Origin: Saccharothrix obliqua
GTDB lineage: Bacteria; Actinomycetota; Actinomycetes; Mycobacteriales; Pseudonocardiaceae
DNA length: 64,000 nucleotides
Reading direction: 5' to 3'
Assembly: GCF_019375475.1 (NCBI RefSeq)
Contig: NZ_JAHXGQ010000007.1
Coordinates: 248,001-312,000, forward strand
Positions within the stretch are counted from its first letter, which is position 1, and every line of letters starts with the position of its first letter. Position numbers and translations under genes: made by a program. Under the pieces are notes generated by a model. That model saw only the letters and a program-made list of their open reading frames with translations. It was not told the DNA's origin and searched no databases. Of the stretch, positions 11,219 to 20,211 are shown one piece after another.

Positions 11219-12775
11219 TCAGCGCGCGGACCACTTCTCCAGGTTCCACCACGGGCCCCAGGACAGCGGGCCGTGCGTGTGCGGGTCCACGACCTCCTGG
11301 TAGCCGGTCCAGTTGTCCCGCAGCACGTACGTGTGCTGCACCGCCGCGAGCACGACCATGCCGGGCGCGGCCAGGTAGGCGTGCTGGAACTGCCGGTACG
11401 CCACCGCGCGCTGCGCCGGGTCGAGCAGCGTGCGCCCGGCGTCCAGGGCGTTGTCGACCCGCGTGTTCCGGTAGCCCCACGGGTTGTCGGTGTGCAGCTC
11501 CGGGTACGCGGTGAGGTCGGGGTCGAACGGCGTGCCGCTGCCGTGCAGCAGGGCGTCCGCGCCGAGCCGCGGCCAGATCGCCTCCCAGCTCAGGCCGGCG
11601 AGCTGCACGTCGACGCCGATCGCCTTGGCGTCCGCGGCGAACGCCGTCGCCAGATCCGCGCGCACCACGTCGCCGATGGGGTACATGAGCGTGAACCGCG
11701 CGGGCACGCCTTCGCGAGCACGCACGCCGTCCGCGCCACGCGTCCAGCCCGCCTGGTCCAGCAGCAGCTCGGCCTGCGCCTTGTCGTACTGGTAGGCCGC
11801 GGCCGGGTCGGCGAACTCCGGCATGGTGTCCGGCACCGGCGTGCTCGCCGGGCTGCCCTTGCCGCCCAGCAGGTTCTCCACCAGGCCCGCGCGGTTCACG
11901 GCCAGGTTGAGCGCCATCCGCAGCGCCGGGTCGCCGGTGACCCCTCCGGTGGGCAACGTCACGGCACGCAGGTCGGCCGACCGGTGCGTCACCACCCGCA
12001 TCCCGCCGGCGCTGGTGAACGGCTGCGCGAGCCGCGCGGGCAGCTCCGCGCCGTCGAACTCGCCCGCCTGCATCCGCTGCGCACGCGTGTTGTCGTCGGG
12101 CACGAACACCACGGTCAGCTTGCGGATCTCGGGCAGGCCGCCCGCGTGCTCCGGGTTGGCCTCCAGCACGAGCCGGTCGCCCTTGCGCCACTCCACCAGC
12201 CGGTAGGGACCGGTGCCGACCGGCGGCACCTCCTTGAGCGGCACGTGGAACGCCTCGCTGGGCAGCACGCCCAGCGACAGCATGTGCGGGAACGCCGCCC
12301 ACGGCTTGGCCAACGTGAACCGGACCGAGCGCACGTCGAGCTGCTCCACGCCGGTCAGCCCCGCGTACCGGGGGCGCTCGGTCGCGCCGGCCGCCGGGTC
12401 GAGCAGCGCGCGGTAGGTGGCGACCACGTCCTCCGGCCCGAACGTCGTGCCGTCGGAGAACTTCACGCCCTCGCGCAGCCGCACCGTCCAGGACAGCCCG
12501 TCGGCGGCCGGCTGCGGCAGGTCCTCGGCGAGCTGCGGGCGCAGCGAGCGGTCCGCGCGGTGCTCGTAGAGGCCGTCGTAGATCTTGGACACGCCGTCGC
12601 GGCCGTACCCGAGCAGGGGGTTCAACGTGGCGGGTTCAGTGCTGTCGGCGATGACGATCGAGCTGCCGTCCGCGGTGCCTTCCGCGTTGGGCGTCGCCGC
12701 CCCCGTGCAACCCGCTACGGCGAGGACGGCGGCCAGGACCAGCGGGGGCAACAAGGAGCGCACGGTGCCTGACAC
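11219..12775 (-). CDS. solute-binding lipoprotein of a peptide-type ABC transporter (SBP family 5)
   Basis: A 518-aa extracytoplasmic lipoprotein. The signal peptide ends in the lipobox LAVAGC (Cys about 23). The family 5 signature follows: ADSTEPATLNPLLGYG, IYDGLYEH, SWTVRLREGVKFSDGTTFGPEDVV and GTGPYRLVEWRKGD. Such proteins deliver oligopeptides, nickel or other ligands to ABC importers; the ligand cannot be predicted. No permease or ATPase gene is adjacent, so it is an orphan component. The GTG at 12775 is only 8 nt from the divergent amidase GTG. Confidence 0.9.
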   Translation of the reverse strand: MSGTVRSLLPPLVLAAVLAVAGCTGAATPNAEGTADGSSIVIADSTEPATLNPLLGYGRDGVSKIYDGLYEHRADRSLRPQLAEDLPQPAADGLSWTVRLREGVKFSDGTTFGPEDVVATYRALLDPAAGATERPRYAGLTGVEQLDVRSVRFTLAKPWAAFPHMLSLGVLPSEAFHVPLKEVPPVGTGPYRLVEWRKGDRLVLEANPEHAGGLPEIRKLTVVFVPDDNTRAQRMQAGEFDGAELPARLAQPFTSAGGMRVVTHRSADLRAVTLPTGGVTGDPALRMALNLAVNRAGLVENLLGGKGSPASTPVPDTMPEFADPAAAYQYDKAQAELLLDQAGWTRGADGVRAREGVPARFTLMYPIGDVVRADLATAFAADAKAIGVDVQLAGLSWEAIWPRLGADALLHGSGTPFDPDLTAYPELHTDNPWGYRNTRVDNALDAGRTLLDPAQRAVAYRQFQHAYLAAPGMVVLAAVQHTYVLRDNWTGYQEVVDPHTHGPLSWGPWWNLEKWSAR

Positions 12776-12792
12776 TACCTAGAGTGGGTGAT

Positions 12793-13566
12793 ATGCGTGT
12801 CGCCCTCTGCCAGATCAACTCGTCCACCGACCCGGCGGCCAACCTCGACCTGCTGCGGGCCGGTGTGGCCCGTGCCGGCGACGCGCGCGTGGTGGTCTTC
12901 CCGGAGGCCACCATGTGCCGCTTCGGCGTGCCGCTGGGCCCGGTGGCGGAGCCGCTGGACGGGCCGTGGGCGACCGCCGTGCGGGAGATCGCGGAGGAGC
13001 ACGGGGTGGTCGTGGTGGCGGGCATGTTCACGCCCGCGCCGGACGGCCGGGTCGCGAACACGCTGCTGGTGACCGGCGGCGGACGTCACCTGGGTTACGA
13101 CAAGATCCACCTGTTCGACGCGTTCGGCTTCACCGAGTCGCGGACCGTCGCGCCGGGCGCCGAGCCGCTGGTGGTGGAGGTGGACGGGGTCGGCCTGGGC
13201 CTGGCGACCTGCTACGACGTGCGGTTCCCGGAGCTGTTCCGGGCGCTCGCGGACCGGGGCGCGGCGGCCGTCGTGGTGGCCGCGTCGTGGGGCGCGGGGC
13301 CGGGCAAGCGCGAGCAGTGGGAGCTGCTGGTGCGGGCGCGGGCGCTGGACAGCACGTCGTGGGTGCTGGCGTGCGGTCAGGCCGACCCGGGCGAGGACCT
13401 CGGCGGCGCGCCCACCGGCATCGGGTTCAGCACGGTCGCGTCGCCGCTGGGCGTGGTCGAGGGGCAGCTCGGCGCGGAGCCGGGTGTGCTGGTCGCCGAC
13501 GTGGACGTGGCGGCCGTCGAGCAGGCGCGGCGGGCGTTGCCCGTGTTGGTGAACCGGCGGCTGTAA
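12793..13566 (+). CDS. carbon-nitrogen hydrolase (nitrilase superfamily amidase)
   Basis: A 257-aa nitrilase-superfamily enzyme with the full Glu-Lys-Cys set: FPEAT (E about 39), YDKIHLFD (lysine) and ATCYDVRFPEL (nucleophile cysteine). The C-terminal part (ARALDSTSWVLACGQ) matches the group that includes deaminated-glutathione amidase and omega-amidase, so a small carboxamide is the likely substrate. An in-frame GTG at 12784 would add three residues; I use the ATG because MRVALCQ is the usual family start. Divergent from the solute-binding protein with almost no spacer. Confidence 0.88.
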   Translation: MRVALCQINSSTDPAANLDLLRAGVARAGDARVVVFPEATMCRFGVPLGPVAEPLDGPWATAVREIAEEHGVVVVAGMFTPAPDGRVANTLLVTGGGRHLGYDKIHLFDAFGFTESRTVAPGAEPLVVEVDGVGLGLATCYDVRFPELFRALADRGAAAVVVAASWGAGPGKREQWELLVRARALDSTSWVLACGQADPGEDLGGAPTGIGFSTVASPLGVVEGQLGAEPGVLVADVDVAAVEQARRALPVLVNRRL

Positions 13567-13650
13567 ACCACTACCCGAATCACTTTCGCGGGAACGGCAT
13601 CACACGACGGAGTGACTAGGGGCACACCTCGCGACCCCTCGGGTAGTCCG

Positions 13651-13678
13651 CCTTCGCAAGGAATAGCCGGCGAAGGGG
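13651..13678 (+). promoter_or_regulatory. hairpin that pairs with the Shine-Dalgarno of the PRC-barrel gene
   Basis: CCTTCGC (13651-13657) is complementary to GCGAAGG (13670-13676) across a 12-nt loop. The right arm covers part of the GAAGGGG ribosome site (13672-13678) ahead of ATG 13685. Folding in the mRNA would hide the ribosome site, giving temperature- or factor-dependent translation. Seen only as base complementarity; function is inferred. Confidence 0.35.
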
Positions 13679-13684
13679 TCAAGC

Positions 13685-14746
13685 ATGATCAACCAAGCCG
13701 AAGTGGACAGGCTGTACGACTGCGACGTGATCGACTCGCACGGCGAGCGGATCGGTTCGGTCAAGCAGGTCTGGCTGGACGACCGCGACGGGAAGCCCCT
13801 GTGGGTCTCGGTCCACACCGGCCTGTTCGGCACCCGTGAGTCGTTCGTGCCGATCCAGGGCGCGAAGGTGGGCAAGGGCCGCATCACGGTGCCCATCGAC
13901 AAGCAGCGCGTGAAGGACTCGCCCAAGATCGACGTGGACGACGCCCACATGTCCGACGCGCAGCAGGACGAGCTGTACCGCTACTACGACCTGATCCCGA
14001 GCGCGAGCACCGGCGAGCACGACCGCATCGCCGGCACGGGCGGCGAGCCGCAGGCGCGGCACGCGGCCGGCGGCCGGGTGGCCGACCAGCGGCAGGTCCG
14101 CGAACAGCAGCTGCGCGAGCAGCAGGAACGCGGCCGGCAGGGGCGCGACCAGGGCCAGGCCGCCGGGCGGATGCCCGAGCAGCAGGTTCGCGGTCGCGAG
14201 GGCCTGTCCCGGGGTGACCTGGAGCAGCAGGACCGGACGCGGCAGGAGCAGTCGCGTCACGAGCGGGACCGGACCGAGCGGGCGGGCACCCGGCGTGGCG
14301 CCGAGTCGGTGACGCGGTTCGAGGAGCGGCTCGACGTCGGGACGCGCCGGGTGGAGACCGGGCGCGTGCGACTGGTCAAGCACGTCGTCACCGAGCAGCA
14401 GACGGTGACCGTGCCGGTGACGCACGAAGAGGTCCGCGTGGTCCGCGAACCCGCCGACGGCGACACCGGCGAGGCGTTCACCGAGCAGGAGGCGGAGGTC
14501 ACGCTGCACGGCGAGGAGCCGGTGGTCAGCAAGCGCGTCGAGCCGGTGGAGAAGGTGCGGCTGGACAAGGAGACCGTCACCGAGCAGCGCGAGGTCGGCG
14601 ACCAGGTGCGCAAGGAGCGCGTCGACGTGGAGCGCGACGACGTGACGGGCGACGTGAGCCGCAAGCGCGGCGACGTGACCGGCGACCTGGGCCGCAAGCG
14701 CGACGACGTGACCGGCGACGCCACCCGCAAGCGCGACCGCGGGTGA
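13685..14746 (+). CDS. PRC-barrel and DUF2382 (YsnF-type) stress protein with C-terminal repeats
   Basis: A 353-aa protein. A PRC-barrel (about residues 1-75: IDSHGERIGSVKQVW…VPIQGAKVG) is followed by a Gln/Arg/Glu-rich linker, then a DUF2382 domain (about 208-310: TRRVETGRVRLVKHVV…EEPVVSKRVEPVEKVRLDKE). The tail (about 318-352) has three copies of DDVTGDxxRKR. PRC/DUF2382 proteins are common in actinomycetes and often belong to general stress regulons; the molecular role is unknown. The low-complexity linker and charged tail look intrinsically disordered. The preceding gene is on the same strand but 118 nt away, so this is probably a separate unit. Confidence 0.85.
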   Translation: MINQAEVDRLYDCDVIDSHGERIGSVKQVWLDDRDGKPLWVSVHTGLFGTRESFVPIQGAKVGKGRITVPIDKQRVKDSPKIDVDDAHMSDAQQDELYRYYDLIPSASTGEHDRIAGTGGEPQARHAAGGRVADQRQVREQQLREQQERGRQGRDQGQAAGRMPEQQVRGREGLSRGDLEQQDRTRQEQSRHERDRTERAGTRRGAESVTRFEERLDVGTRRVETGRVRLVKHVVTEQQTVTVPVTHEEVRVVREPADGDTGEAFTEQEAEVTLHGEEPVVSKRVEPVEKVRLDKETVTEQREVGDQVRKERVDVERDDVTGDVSRKRGDVTGDLGRKRDDVTGDATRKRDRG

Positions 14747-14754
14747 CGTGCGGT

Positions 14755-14791
14755 CCGCCCGCGTCCGGACCGGGCAGGTGGACGCGGGCGG
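14755..14791. terminator. hairpin terminator between the PRC-barrel gene and nadC
   Basis: Perfect 12-bp arms CCGCCCGCGTCC (14755-14766) and GGACGCGGGCGG (14780-14791) around a 13-nt loop, sitting between two converging genes. It has no T tract, as is common in actinobacteria, and could stop transcription from both sides. Confidence 0.7.
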
Positions 14792-14798
14792 TCGCGCT

Positions 14799-15629
14799 TC
14801 AGCGCAGGTCCAGGCCCAGGTCCAGGGCCGGCGCGGAGTGGGTGAGGCCGCCCACCGCGAGGTACCGGACGCCGGTCTCGGCGTAGGCCCGCGCCACGTC
14901 CAGGGTCAGGCCGCCGGACGCCTCCAGCTCGACGCCGCCCGCGCGCCGCACCGCCTCCGCGCACTCGGCGACCGTGAAGTTGTCCAGCAGCACCAGTTCC
15001 GCGCCCTCGGCGACGGCCTCGTCCAGCTGTGCCAACGAGTCCACCTCCACCTCGCACGGCAGGTCCGGCGCGTGCTCCCGGACCGCGCGGATCGCGGCGG
15101 CCACCGAACCGGCCGCGCGCACGTGGTTGTCCTTGATCAGCACGGCGTCGCCGAGCCCGAGCCGGTGGTTCACGCCGCCGCCGCACCGGACCGCGTACTT
15201 CTCCAGCAGCCGCAGGCCGGGCAGCGTCTTGCGGGAGTCCCGCACCAGCGCGCCGGTGCCCGCCACCTCGGCCACCCAGGCGGCGGTCAGCGTGGCGACG
15301 CCGGACAGGTGGCACAGCAGGTTCAACGCGGTGCGCTCGGCGGTGAGCAGGCCGCGCACCGGACCGCGCAGCACCAGCGCGGGCTCGCCCGGCACGGCCT
15401 TCGCGCCGTCCTCGGCACGCGCCAGCACCTCGAAGTCCAGCACCTCCTCGAACACCGCCAGCGCCACCGGGACGCCCGCGAGCACACCGGCCGCGCGGGG
15501 CGTCAGCTCGGCGACCGCCACCGCGTCGGCGGGCACCGTCGCCTCGGTGGTCGCGTCCGGCCCGTAACGCAGGTCCTCGGCCAGCGCCGTGGTGACCACG
15601 CGGCGCACGTCGTCCATGTCGAGCGTCAT
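14799..15629 (-). CDS. nadC: nicotinate-nucleotide pyrophosphorylase (quinolinate phosphoribosyltransferase)
   Basis: A 276-aa enzyme turning quinolinate plus PRPP into nicotinate mononucleotide, third step of de novo NAD synthesis. Motifs are TAERTALNLLCHLSGVAT, RDSRKTLPGLR, EKYAVRCGGGVNHR, LIKDNHV and EVEVDSL. The ATG at 15629 overlaps the nadB stop (ATGA); the frame extension upstream lies inside nadB. Last gene of nadABC. Confidence 0.96.
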   Translation of the reverse strand: MTLDMDDVRRVVTTALAEDLRYGPDATTEATVPADAVAVAELTPRAAGVLAGVPVALAVFEEVLDFEVLARAEDGAKAVPGEPALVLRGPVRGLLTAERTALNLLCHLSGVATLTAAWVAEVAGTGALVRDSRKTLPGLRLLEKYAVRCGGGVNHRLGLGDAVLIKDNHVRAAGSVAAAIRAVREHAPDLPCEVEVDSLAQLDEAVAEGAELVLLDNFTVAECAEAVRRAGGVELEASGGLTLDVARAYAETGVRYLAVGGLTHSAPALDLGLDLR

Positions 15630-17242
15630 GCCACTCCCCTCGATACCGCGGCGGGATCGGCCAGCACCGGCTGACCGGACGGGTTGAGCCGCACCACCTG
15701 GCCGCGCCGCCACGCGTCGTCACGCGCCGGGTGGTCGGTGCGCACGTGGCAGCCACGCGACTCGGTGCGCCGCGCCGCCGCCGCGATCAACGCGCGGGCG
15801 GCCAGCGTGAGCGCCGCGTCCTCGACCAGCCGCGGGCTGTCCAGCTCCCGGTCCGCGGTGGACAGGTCGAGCACCGAGCCGACCACGGCCAGGCCCTCGG
15901 CGTCCCGGCCGATCGCCGCGTACCGGCTCATCACGCGCTGCAACGAATCCCGGTCGGCGACCGGCGCGGTCGGCAGCTCGGCCGTGCCCTGGCAGCGGGC
16001 GAGCACGCCCAGCGCCAGGTCCGCCGCGACGGCCTCGGCGGCACGCGTGCCGACCACCAGGCCCTCCAGCAGGCTGTTGGACGCCAGGCGGTTCGCGCCG
16101 TGCAGGCCGGTCCGCGCCACCTCGCCCGCCGCGTACAGGCCGGTCACCCCGGTGCGACCGTCCACATCGGACACCACGCCGCCGCACGCGAAGTGCGCGG
16201 CGGGCGCCACCGGGATCGGTCGCACGGCCGGGTCGACGCCGGCCGCCACGCACGCCGCGAACACCGTCGGGAACCGCCGCGCGAAGTCCGGGATGCCGGT
16301 GGCGTCCAGGAAGACGTGGTCGTCCACGCCACCGGGCGCGTCCGCCAGGTGCCGGGTGATGGCCGCCGCCACCACGTCGCGCGGCGCGAGGTCCGCCAGC
16401 GGGTGCACGCCGCGCATCACCCGCGCGCCGGTCGCGTCGACCAGCACCGCGCCCTCGCCGCGCACCGCCTCGGTGACCAGCGGGCACCGGCCGCGCGCGC
16501 CACGCCCCGTGTAGAGGACGGTCGGGTGGAACTGGACGAACTCCACGTCCGCCGCCACCGCGCCCGCGCGCAGCGCCAGCGCGAGGCCGTCGCCGGTGGC
16601 CACCTCCGGGTTGGACGTCGCCTGGTAGAGCTGGCCCAGCCCGCCGGTGGCCAGCAGCACGGCGGGCGCGGTCAGCACGCCCGGCACGCCGTCGGCGTCC
16701 AGCACCAGCAGCCCGCACACCTGGCCCAGCGGCGTGCGCACGGCGTCCACCGCGACGTGCCGCTCCAGCACGGGCACCCGCCCGTCGGCCGTCGCCGCGA
16801 GCAACGCCCGCTCCACCTCCGCGCCGGTCGCGTCACCGCCCGCGTGCACCACGCGGAACGCGCTGTGCCCGCCCTCGCGGGTGCGGGCGAGCAGCCCGTC
16901 CGCCGCCGCGTCGAACACCGCGCCGCGCTCACGCAGCCGCGTCACGGCCGCCGGACCGCCCGCGATGATCGCCGCCACCGCGTCCTCGTCGCACAGGCCC
17001 GCGCCCGCGGTGAGCGTGTCGCGCACGTGCGCGTCGACCGAGTCGCCCTCGTCGTGCTGGTCGGGCAGCACCACCGCGACACCGCCCTGCGCCCAGCGGG
17101 TGTTGCCGTCCGGCTGCTCGCCCTTCGTCACGACGAGGACCCGCAGCCCCAGCTCACGCGCGCGCAGCGCCGCCGTCAGGCCCGCGACGCCCGTGCCGAC
17201 CACCACCAGGTCGGCGCCCGCCTCCCACAGCGGGGTGCTCAC
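15626..17242 (-). CDS. nadB: L-aspartate oxidase
   Basis: A 538-aa FAD enzyme making iminoaspartate from aspartate. The FAD-binding [13 protein letters not shown] motif is near the N-terminus. Further motifs are [11 protein letters not shown], the succinate-dehydrogenase-like HPTVLY and [12 protein letters not shown], then [17 protein letters not shown] and [16 protein letters not shown]. The GTG at 17242 overlaps the nadA stop (GTGA), and its own stop overlaps the nadC start, so the three genes are coupled. Confidence 0.96.
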   Translation of the reverse strand: MSTPLWEAGADLVVVGTGVAGLTAALRARELGLRVLVVTKGEQPDGNTRWAQGGVAVVLPDQHDEGDSVDAHVRDTLTAGAGLCDEDAVAAIIAGGPAAVTRLRERGAVFDAAADGLLARTREGGHSAFRVVHAGGDATGAEVERALLAATADGRVPVLERHVAVDAVRTPLGQVCGLLVLDADGVPGVLTAPAVLLATGGLGQLYQATSNPEVATGDGLALALRAGAVAADVEFVQFHPTVLYTGRGARGRCPLVTEAVRGEGAVLVDATGARVMRGVHPLADLAPRDVVAAAITRHLADAPGGVDDHVFLDATGIPDFARRFPTVFAACVAAGVDPAVRPIPVAPAAHFACGGVVSDVDGRTGVTGLYAAGEVARTGLHGANRLASNSLLEGLVVGTRAAEAVAADLALGVLARCQGTAELPTAPVADRDSLQRVMSRYAAIGRDAEGLAVVGSVLDLSTADRELDSPRLVEDAALTLAARALIAAAARRTESRGCHVRTDHPARDDAWRRGQVVRLNPSGQPVLADPAAVSRGVA

Positions 17243-18258
17243 TCTCCGCCGCCGGGCTGCCCGATCTCGATCATCCGCTGCACCGCGCCCTGCGCGCGGC
17301 GAGCCGTGTCGAGGTCCACGTGCACCTCGTCGCGACCCTCGCGCAGGCAGCGCAGCAGGGCGGTCGGGGTGATCATCTTCATGTACCGGCAGGACGCCCG
17401 GTCGTTCACCGCGCGGAAGTCGATCTCCGGCGCGGCGCGGCGGAGCTGGTGCAGCATCCCGACCTCGGTGGCCACCAGCACCGTCTTCGCGCTGGTGCGG
17501 CGGGCGGCGGTGATCATGTCGCCGGTGGAGAGGATCTTCACCTGCTCGGCGGGCACCGCGCCCTCGCCCGCGAGGTAGAGCGCCGACGTCGCGCAGCCGC
17601 ACTCGGGGTGGATGAACAGGTCGGCGTCGGGGTTCGCCGCCGCCCGCTCGGCCAGCTCGGGACCGTTGATGCCGGCGTGCACGTGGCACTCGCCCGCCCA
17701 GATGTGCAGGTTGGCCCGGCCGGTCTCGCGCTTCACGTGCGCGCCGAGGAACTGGTCCGGCAGGAACAGCACCTCGCGGTCCGCCGGGATCGACGCCACC
17801 ACGTCCACCGCGTTGGACGACGTGCAGCAGATGTCCGTCTCGGCCTTCACCTCGGCGGTGGTGTTCACGTAGGACACCACGACCGCGCCCGGGTGCTCGG
17901 CCTTCCAGGCGCGCAGCTGCTCGCCGGTGATCGAGTCGGCCAGCGAGCAGCCCGCCCGCTCGTCCGGTATCAGCACGGTCTTGTGCGGGGCCAGGATCTT
18001 CGCGGTCTCGGCCATGAAGTGCACGCCGCAGAACACGATCGTCGACGCGTCGCTCGCCGCGGCGATGCGGCTGAGCGCCAGCGAATCGCCCGTGTGGTGG
18101 GCGATGTCCTGGATCTCCGGGAGCTGGTAGTTGTGCGCGAGGATCACCGCGTCCTGCTTGCGCGCCAGCTCCAGCACCTCGTCCCGCCAAGCGGCGTCCG
18201 GCGCGATGCCGTCGTACGCACCGTCAGAGGTTCGCTCCACGTAGGCGGTAGCGACCAT
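17239..18258 (-). CDS. nadA: quinolinate synthase
   Basis: A 339-aa [4Fe-4S] enzyme condensing iminoaspartate with dihydroxyacetone phosphate. Motifs are [37 protein letters not shown] and HPECGCA, with the cluster cysteines in FCGV, HPECGC and RASCRYM. The ATG at 18258 has a strong AGGAGG ribosome site 8 nt upstream. First gene of nadABC and divergent from nrtR, with a palindrome between. Confidence 0.97.
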   Translation of the reverse strand: MVATAYVERTSDGAYDGIAPDAAWRDEVLELARKQDAVILAHNYQLPEIQDIAHHTGDSLALSRIAAASDASTIVFCGVHFMAETAKILAPHKTVLIPDERAGCSLADSITGEQLRAWKAEHPGAVVVSYVNTTAEVKAETDICCTSSNAVDVVASIPADREVLFLPDQFLGAHVKRETGRANLHIWAGECHVHAGINGPELAERAAANPDADLFIHPECGCATSALYLAGEGAVPAEQVKILSTGDMITAARRTSAKTVLVATEVGMLHQLRRAAPEIDFRAVNDRASCRYMKMITPTALLRCLREGRDEVHVDLDTARRAQGAVQRMIEIGQPGGGE

Positions 18259-18280
18259 GGGTAATCCTCCTTCAGCCAGG

Positions 18281-18301
18281 TTTTCGCCTATCGGGCGAAA
18301 A
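18281..18301. promoter_or_regulatory. NrtR operator candidate between nadA and nrtR
   Basis: Perfect inverted repeat TTTTCGCC / GGCGAAAA with a 5-bp centre, the only strong dyad in the 64-bp intergenic region. It lies 22 bp before the nadA start codon. NrtR proteins repress neighbouring NAD genes and are released by ADP-ribose, so this is the natural binding site. A second small dyad, GATAGTATC, lies at 18309-18317. Its TAGTAT (18311-18316), 6 nt before the nrtR GTG, looks like the -10 box of a leaderless nrtR mRNA. Confidence 0.7.
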
Positions 18302-18322
18302 CGTGGCCGATAGTATCAGCCC

Positions 18323-19012
18323 GTGGGTCTCGCGGGACATGAGGTGTTGGCCGCAGTTCTCCAGGTGAGAGACGGATCACTACAGGTGATGCTGTGGGAG
18401 CGCGCGCGTGAGCCGCACGCCCGCCGCTGGTCGCTGCCGGGCGGCGGCCTCGGCGACGACGAGGACGTGGAGACCTCCATCCGGCGGCAGCTCGCCGAGA
18501 AGGTGGACGTCCGGCAGCTGTCCCACGTCGAGCAGCTGGCCGTGTTCAGCGCGCCCGGCCGGGTGCCCGGTCCCCGCGTCGTGGCCACCGCGTTCCTCGG
18601 CCTGGTCCGCTCGGACACCGACCCCGTGGTGCCGTCCGACACGGCCTGGCACCCCGTGGACGCGTTGCCCGCGACCGCGTTCGACCACGAGGCCATCTGC
18701 CGCCGCGCCCGCCACCGGCTCGCGGCCAAGCTGTCCTACACCAACCTGGGTTTCGCGCTGGCCCCGCCCGAGTTCACCATCTCCGCGCTGCGGTCCCTGT
18801 ACTCGGCGGCGCTCGGGTACCGCGTGTCGGCGACCAACCTGCAACGCGTCCTGTCCCGCCGCGGGTTGCTGGAGCCCACCGGGGCCGTCGCGCCGGTCGG
18901 TCCGTCCGGTGGCCGGCCGGCCGCGTTGTTCCGGTTCGTGTCGCGGGAGATGCGGGTGACCGATCCGTTCGCCGTGCTACGACCACCGAGCCGCCGTAAT
19001 TTGGGCACGTGA
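18323..19012 (+). CDS. nrtR: NrtR-type transcriptional regulator of NAD synthesis (Nudix-related)
   Basis: A 229-aa two-domain protein. The N-terminal Nudix-like fold (about residues 5-140) keeps the outline [26 protein letters not shown], but the catalytic Nudix box (GX5EX7REUXEEXGU) is degraded, as expected for an ADP-ribose sensor rather than a hydrolase. A C-terminal winged helix (about 155-225: [33 protein letters not shown]) binds DNA. Placement opposite nadABC supports the assignment. The GTG start at 18323 is probably leaderless. Its stop overlaps the next gene's start (GTGA). Confidence 0.9.
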   Translation: MGLAGHEVLAAVLQVRDGSLQVMLWERAREPHARRWSLPGGGLGDDEDVETSIRRQLAEKVDVRQLSHVEQLAVFSAPGRVPGPRVVATAFLGLVRSDTDPVVPSDTAWHPVDALPATAFDHEAICRRARHRLAAKLSYTNLGFALAPPEFTISALRSLYSAALGYRVSATNLQRVLSRRGLLEPTGAVAPVGPSGGRPAALFRFVSREMRVTDPFAVLRPPSRRNLGT

Positions 19013-19674
19013 CCACGACGCTCCCGTTGTTCCCCCTGGGCACGGTCCTGCTGCCGGGGACGTCGCTGCCGCTGCACGTGTTCGAGCCCCGGTACCGGCA
19101 GCTCACCGTCGACCTGGTCACCGGCAAGCTGCCCGAGCGCAACTTCGGCGTGCTCGCCATCCGCCAGGGCTGGGAGGTGGGGCCGGGCAACGCCACCGCC
19201 CTGCACGACGTCGGGTGCGAAGCGCTGCTGAACGACGCCAAACCACTGCCCGACGGCCGCTTCGACCTCGCCACCACCGGCGGCAGGCGGTTCCGGCTGG
19301 TCGAGCTGGACACCGAGAGCGCCCCCTACCTGGTGGGCCGCGTGGAGTGGCTGGAGGACACCCCCACGCCCGCCGAGCTGACCGAGCTGACGCCCCTGTT
19401 GGAGGAGGGCGCGGTGGCTGCGTTCCGGCGGTACCGGGCGGCGGCGTTCGAGGACAACCCCACGGTCGCCGTCAACGAGGCGCTGTCGTACGCGCTGGCC
19501 AACGACTGTCTCCTGACGCCCGACGACCGGCAGCACCTGCTGGAGGAGAGGTCGGAGGTCCGCCGCCTCCGCATGGTCCGCAAGATGATGCACCGGGAGG
19601 CGGGCATCATCGCCGCCCTCCACGCGGTACCCGCGCCGATCGCCGAACTGGGCCACCTCCCCCACCGCAACTGA
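19009..19674 (+). CDS. Lon N-terminal (substrate-binding) domain protein
   Basis: A 221-aa stand-alone LON-SB protein beginning [28 protein letters not shown], the hallmark of the Lon N domain. It has no AAA+ or protease part. A helical C-terminal region (about 130-205) follows. Function is unknown; stand-alone versions may bind unfolded or partner proteins. Its GTG overlaps the nrtR stop by four bases, so it is translated with the NAD regulator. Confidence 0.88.
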   Translation: MTTTLPLFPLGTVLLPGTSLPLHVFEPRYRQLTVDLVTGKLPERNFGVLAIRQGWEVGPGNATALHDVGCEALLNDAKPLPDGRFDLATTGGRRFRLVELDTESAPYLVGRVEWLEDTPTPAELTELTPLLEEGAVAAFRRYRAAAFEDNPTVAVNEALSYALANDCLLTPDDRQHLLEERSEVRRLRMVRKMMHREAGIIAALHAVPAPIAELGHLPHRN

Positions 19675-20145
19675 CTCCACCCACCGCCCAGCTCGGCACC
19701 CCGCACGCACCGCGCCCCCTCCGCGCCTCTCCCCCTCCGCGCCTCTCCCCCTCTGCGCGCCACCCCCCGCAGCCGCTCCCACGACGCCACGCCGCCTCCC
19801 GCAGCCGCTCCCGCACGCCACGCCGCCTCCCGCGCCCGCCGCCTTCCGCCCCTCCACCGCCCTGCCTGCCGCCTTCCGCCCCTCCATCGCCCCTGCTCGC
19901 GGCCTCCCACCCCACCGCCCCTGCCTCGGGGGCACCCCGCACTCGCCTCGCCGCCTTCTCGCCTTCCCCCGGCCTCCCCTTTCCTCCCACCCTCGCCCCG
20001 CCTTCGCGCCTCGAACGCCCCACCGCCGCCCCTCGCCTTCCCGCCCCCGTCTCCGCCTTCGCCCCCGCCCTCGCGCCTCGAAGCCCCCTCCTCCGACACC
20101 TCGCCTCGTTCCCACCGCGTCCTTTCGTCCTATTGCCCTCTAGTC
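19675..20145. repeat. C-rich, strand-asymmetric low-complexity spacer
   Basis: About 470 bp of mostly C with scattered T, G and A on the plus strand and hardly any G runs. It contains short tandem repeats: a 19-bp period (CTCCGCGCCTCTCCC) near 19709-19755, and a 32-bp near-perfect duplication, copies at 19768 and 19800. Long frames on both strands are Pro/Ser or Gly/Arg-rich and change frame freely, so I see no gene. RNA from the plus strand would be poorly structured. The DNA may favour triplex or R-loop structures. Confidence 0.55.
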
Positions 20146-20162
20146 GGATTGTTCAACAATCC
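20146..20162. promoter_or_regulatory. GntR/FadR-type palindrome upstream of the MFS-DUF1445 operon
   Basis: GGATTGTTCAACAATCC is a perfect 17-bp palindrome. Its core TTGT-TCA-ACAA fits the TNGT-N3-ACNA pattern of FadR-subfamily GntR regulators. It ends 49 bp before the MFS start codon, in the promoter zone. No GntR gene is present in the window, so the regulator would act in trans. Confidence 0.55.
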
Positions 20163-20211
20163 TCTACCGTGTGTCGCGTCACACACCACAACCCCCGGCG
20201 AGGTGAGACGC

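Noticed and set aside
10073-12772. An 899-codon plus-strand frame opposite the EgtE-like and solute-binding genes
   Set aside because: Antisense shadow; the minus-strand proteins show lipobox, PLP lysine and family motifs.
13612-13649. Imperfect inverted repeat (GACTAGGGG / CCCC…GTAGTC) after the amidase gene, as a terminator
   Set aside because: The arms need an unpaired bulge on one side and the stem is weak; not distinguishable from chance.
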